Shown here one piece after another: positions 61,516-64,000 of a DNA stretch of 64,000 bases; within the stretch, counting starts at the first letter, position 1; each line of letters starts with the position of its first letter. The notes beneath the pieces are model-generated. The model ran no database searches. It had not been told where the DNA came from and saw nothing but the letters and a program-made list of their open reading frames with translations. The position numbers and the translations under genes are program-made. Origin of the DNA: Microcebus murinus (lineage: Eukaryota; Chordata; Mammalia; Primates; Cheirogaleidae); the NCBI RefSeq assembly GCF_040939455.1, contig NC_134106.1, positions 41,128,001-41,192,000 of the forward strand, written 5' to 3'.

Positions 61516-64000
61516 GAATGTCATGAATAGTATCAGTCTTAAGAAATCTTTACATACTTTAAATGTAAATTATATGAGGCTTCCCATATTCCTACTCCTA
61601 AAATCACAGTCTGGGCATGATGATTTTTTTTTTTTTTAAGGAAAAACTTGGAAAACAATTTTGACTATGATATTCTAATTGGTGTGTTCTTCAGCTGTAG
61701 AAAAATCAAAAGAAGAGAGTATTTCTTCTAAATAAAGTATTCCTTTCTCTAGCTTTTTTACAAGAAGCTCAACAAAAAAAGAGTGTGGCTATGTTTCCTT
61801 TTGCTTTCTTTAAATCAAGACTAGGATCTATAACTATTTTTAGAAACCATAGTAGTGAACTGCTAAGCAAGCTACTAGTCTCAAGAAAGCTGAGGGGTTC
61901 CTATGGAATCAGTGGCTGAGACAGACCTTCAGAATTTGTTTCCATTTACTATAGAATGGACAGAGATGTAATCTAGGACAGACATCAATCTTAGCCTTCT
62001 TCTAATGTAAGTCTAGAATACACTTTAATTGACCAACAGGAAGGATCTCTTTTGCACATGAGTCAGAATTTAAAGCCAGGTTCATTTTTGTTTGGGTAAA
62101 AACTGCATTTCAAAAGGCACAATACCTGTATGTTAGCTAGCCCTTTTTGTTGTTATTGATCTTACAGACTTTCCGATAAGATAAGCTTTACGTTTGTTTA
62201 CATTTGCTAGGAGGTTTAGAACATGCGTCCGGTTCTCTGTGAGCTTTATGCTGATCACCTGATCCAACTTAGAATCTCTCCACATATTAATTTGAAAATT
62301 AACATATGAGAACTCAATCCTAAAATAGCCATGCATCATTTTACGTCGTGTTTATGGTTTGTCAGAATGTCTAAACATTATGTGTTTTTATTTTTGGAAG
62401 GCTAAGGTGTGCTGAAAGTCTTTTTAAGAAAATAATATAAGCAATCTGAATTTATTCACTTTCTTATGGGATAGTTTTCCTGTTATTAATAAATGTACTG
62501 CCTAAAGTAAGCACCTTAGGGCCTTCTTTTCTTTGGGAGTTGTAAGTAGAGGTCACAAATAAGCATAGATACAGATCCACTGAAAAGCCCCAAAAGAAAT
62601 AAAATTACAGTCTTCCTCTTGTCTTTTACTAGGACTTTCTTTGTCATGTCTAAAGACCAGTGGCAGGGATTAAGGAGATAAAAAACTTACTATAAACAGA
62701 GAAAGGTTGAAAGAGAAGGTTCATTTTTTTTAAAAAAAATCTATCATTTGAATATAAAATATAGAAACTGTCTATTCTAGGTTGAGTGAAAAATGAGTAA
62801 AGTAGTATAATCCTAGCTCAAAGGATTTTGTTTTAAAAGTCCTAATTTGGCTAACAAGGCAAAAGAAACTAAAACATCTGGATGTATATAAAGCCTCCTA
62901 GTTTACCTATCAATCCTTGGAACTGTCACCTAACCAATCTGTTTTAGTGTTATTTTGCTATTTTTCCTCCAGTCATTTTTATATTTCAGTTTCACTCCTA
63001 TTAATTTTTCCAACAGTATTCAAAAAGAATGATATAAAAGAAACATTCTCATAAGTACTATAATAAAGCTTTTTCAGAATTTGTTTTTAGAAAAATATTC
63101 AGCCATATTTTTGGCTCAAGAAGGGACTAATACTTTTAACATGTGCACACAATTAGTTGTTCTGGACTCCATCAATGTTCTGCTTAAAGCAGCTGTTTAA
63201 TAGATTCTTGCTCTATTCTTGATCTAAAAGCCAATAACAAAGAGGCAAATTAAAAGACAATATTATACTTGTAATTACTCTGTTTCTCACGTAAATGCAA
63301 TCTCAGTACATTCTAATTTACAGAGTGCTTTCAAAGAAAATATATGTAAAGGAAAATATCAAATATCAATAAAATCTTAAAATTAAAATAAGGTACCATT
63401 ACACCTTTAGGAAATATGTTTAGGGCACTCTGGAAAATGTCCAAGGACCTAAATATATACAAATGAGGACACACACAGACATAGAGATACACATACATAC
63501 TAGGGAAAAAGGCAGACCCTACACCCAGAAACCAGATATTAGCAAATTATTACTCACAGTATTGTTTATATAATAGCTTATTTTCAGGGATAAACACATT
63601 AACTGAATTTTATTTTCAAAACTTTTTAAAAATAATTACTTTTGTGGAGGTACATGCTATCTACAAAGCAAAATGAAAATACAAACATCCATTCCCAGAA
63701 TCTTAGAATGCTGTTTAAATATAGATGTCTATTTCATTAAAATGAATAACTTAAGTCATTGCATTTATTGATTTGGTAATAGTACTTATTCTCTATTTTC
63801 CTCAAATATTGTCAACTTTGTGGAATTTAATATAATGCAGATTCAGGCTAAGTTATGCAAAATTAGTGTTTCCACTGTCAAACATCTTACTTATTCTATC
63901 CTTACTATAATAACCACTGATGCCACAAAAGCAACATCTCCACTAAAGCATTTTAAGGGAATTTTGGGTAAGCTACTTATCATTTGATAAGATCCATTGA
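61516..64000. other. Intronic stretch, no recognised element
   Basis: AT-rich intron to the window end. A short ACAC-rich region lies near 63470-63500. No exon or clear transposon seen. Confidence 0.45.

Larger units (their letters stand above)
36061..64000 (-). other. NRXN1: NRXN1 intron upstream of the 172-nt LNS exon (partial)
   Basis: At least 27.9 kb of intron precede the LNS exon; its other end is outside the window. The exon encoding GTTYIFSKGGGQ-type sequence and the beta-neurexin promoter were looked for and not found, in agreement with the very large human intron here. Repeats in it are listed individually. Confidence 0.8.

Noticed and set aside
36061..64000. Search for the upstream shared exon and the beta-neurexin first exon
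   Set aside because: No GTTYIFSKGG-like reading and no GC-rich promoter-like region were found; they must lie beyond the window.

Overview
The window is nuclear DNA from a mammal, almost certainly a strepsirrhine primate of the lemur type. The reasons are an AT-rich intronic background, old mammalian repeats (MIR, L2, MLT1, MER1, MER5, Tigger), and four young Alu copies that carry the lemur-type linker between the monomers (TAATTGGCCAACTAATATAT) and the 'gctgacgccacggcactcactctagcc' style right end. It is one small piece of a single gene, NRXN1 (neurexin-1), read on the minus strand. I see no second gene.

Three NRXN1 coding exons are present. In transcript order they are: a 172-nt exon for the first part of the last LNS/laminin-G domain (36060 to 35889), the 90-nt alternatively spliced SS4 cassette exon (2714 to 2625), and a 320-nt exon for the rest of that domain plus the start of the Ser/Thr-rich stalk (1265 to 946). 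All three have canonical AG/GT borders and join in phase 1, so SS4 can be skipped without changing the frame. The exons before (the shared exon upstream and the beta-specific first exon) and after (stalk, transmembrane segment, cytoplasmic tail) lie outside the window.

The rest is intron: 1-945, 1266-2624, 2715-35888 (33.2 kb) and 36061-64000. It holds four lemur-type Alus (all on the + strand, antisense to NRXN1), a 5'-inverted (twin-primed) L1, three short L1 3' ends of a lemur-like type (two with clear target-site duplications), older L1M pieces, two MLT1 LTRs, DNA-transposon relics (MER1B, MER5, another hAT element, a Tigger element), many MIR/L2/L3 fragments and some microsatellites.

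The most interesting region is around SS4. The cassette exon has two weak splice sites, a downstream intron full of U(U/A)AA motifs of the kind bound by SAM68/SLM2, a competing upstream acceptor that would add an in-frame stop, and a 9-bp hairpin built partly from rare codons that ends four bases before the donor. I did not find a wholly new genetic system.
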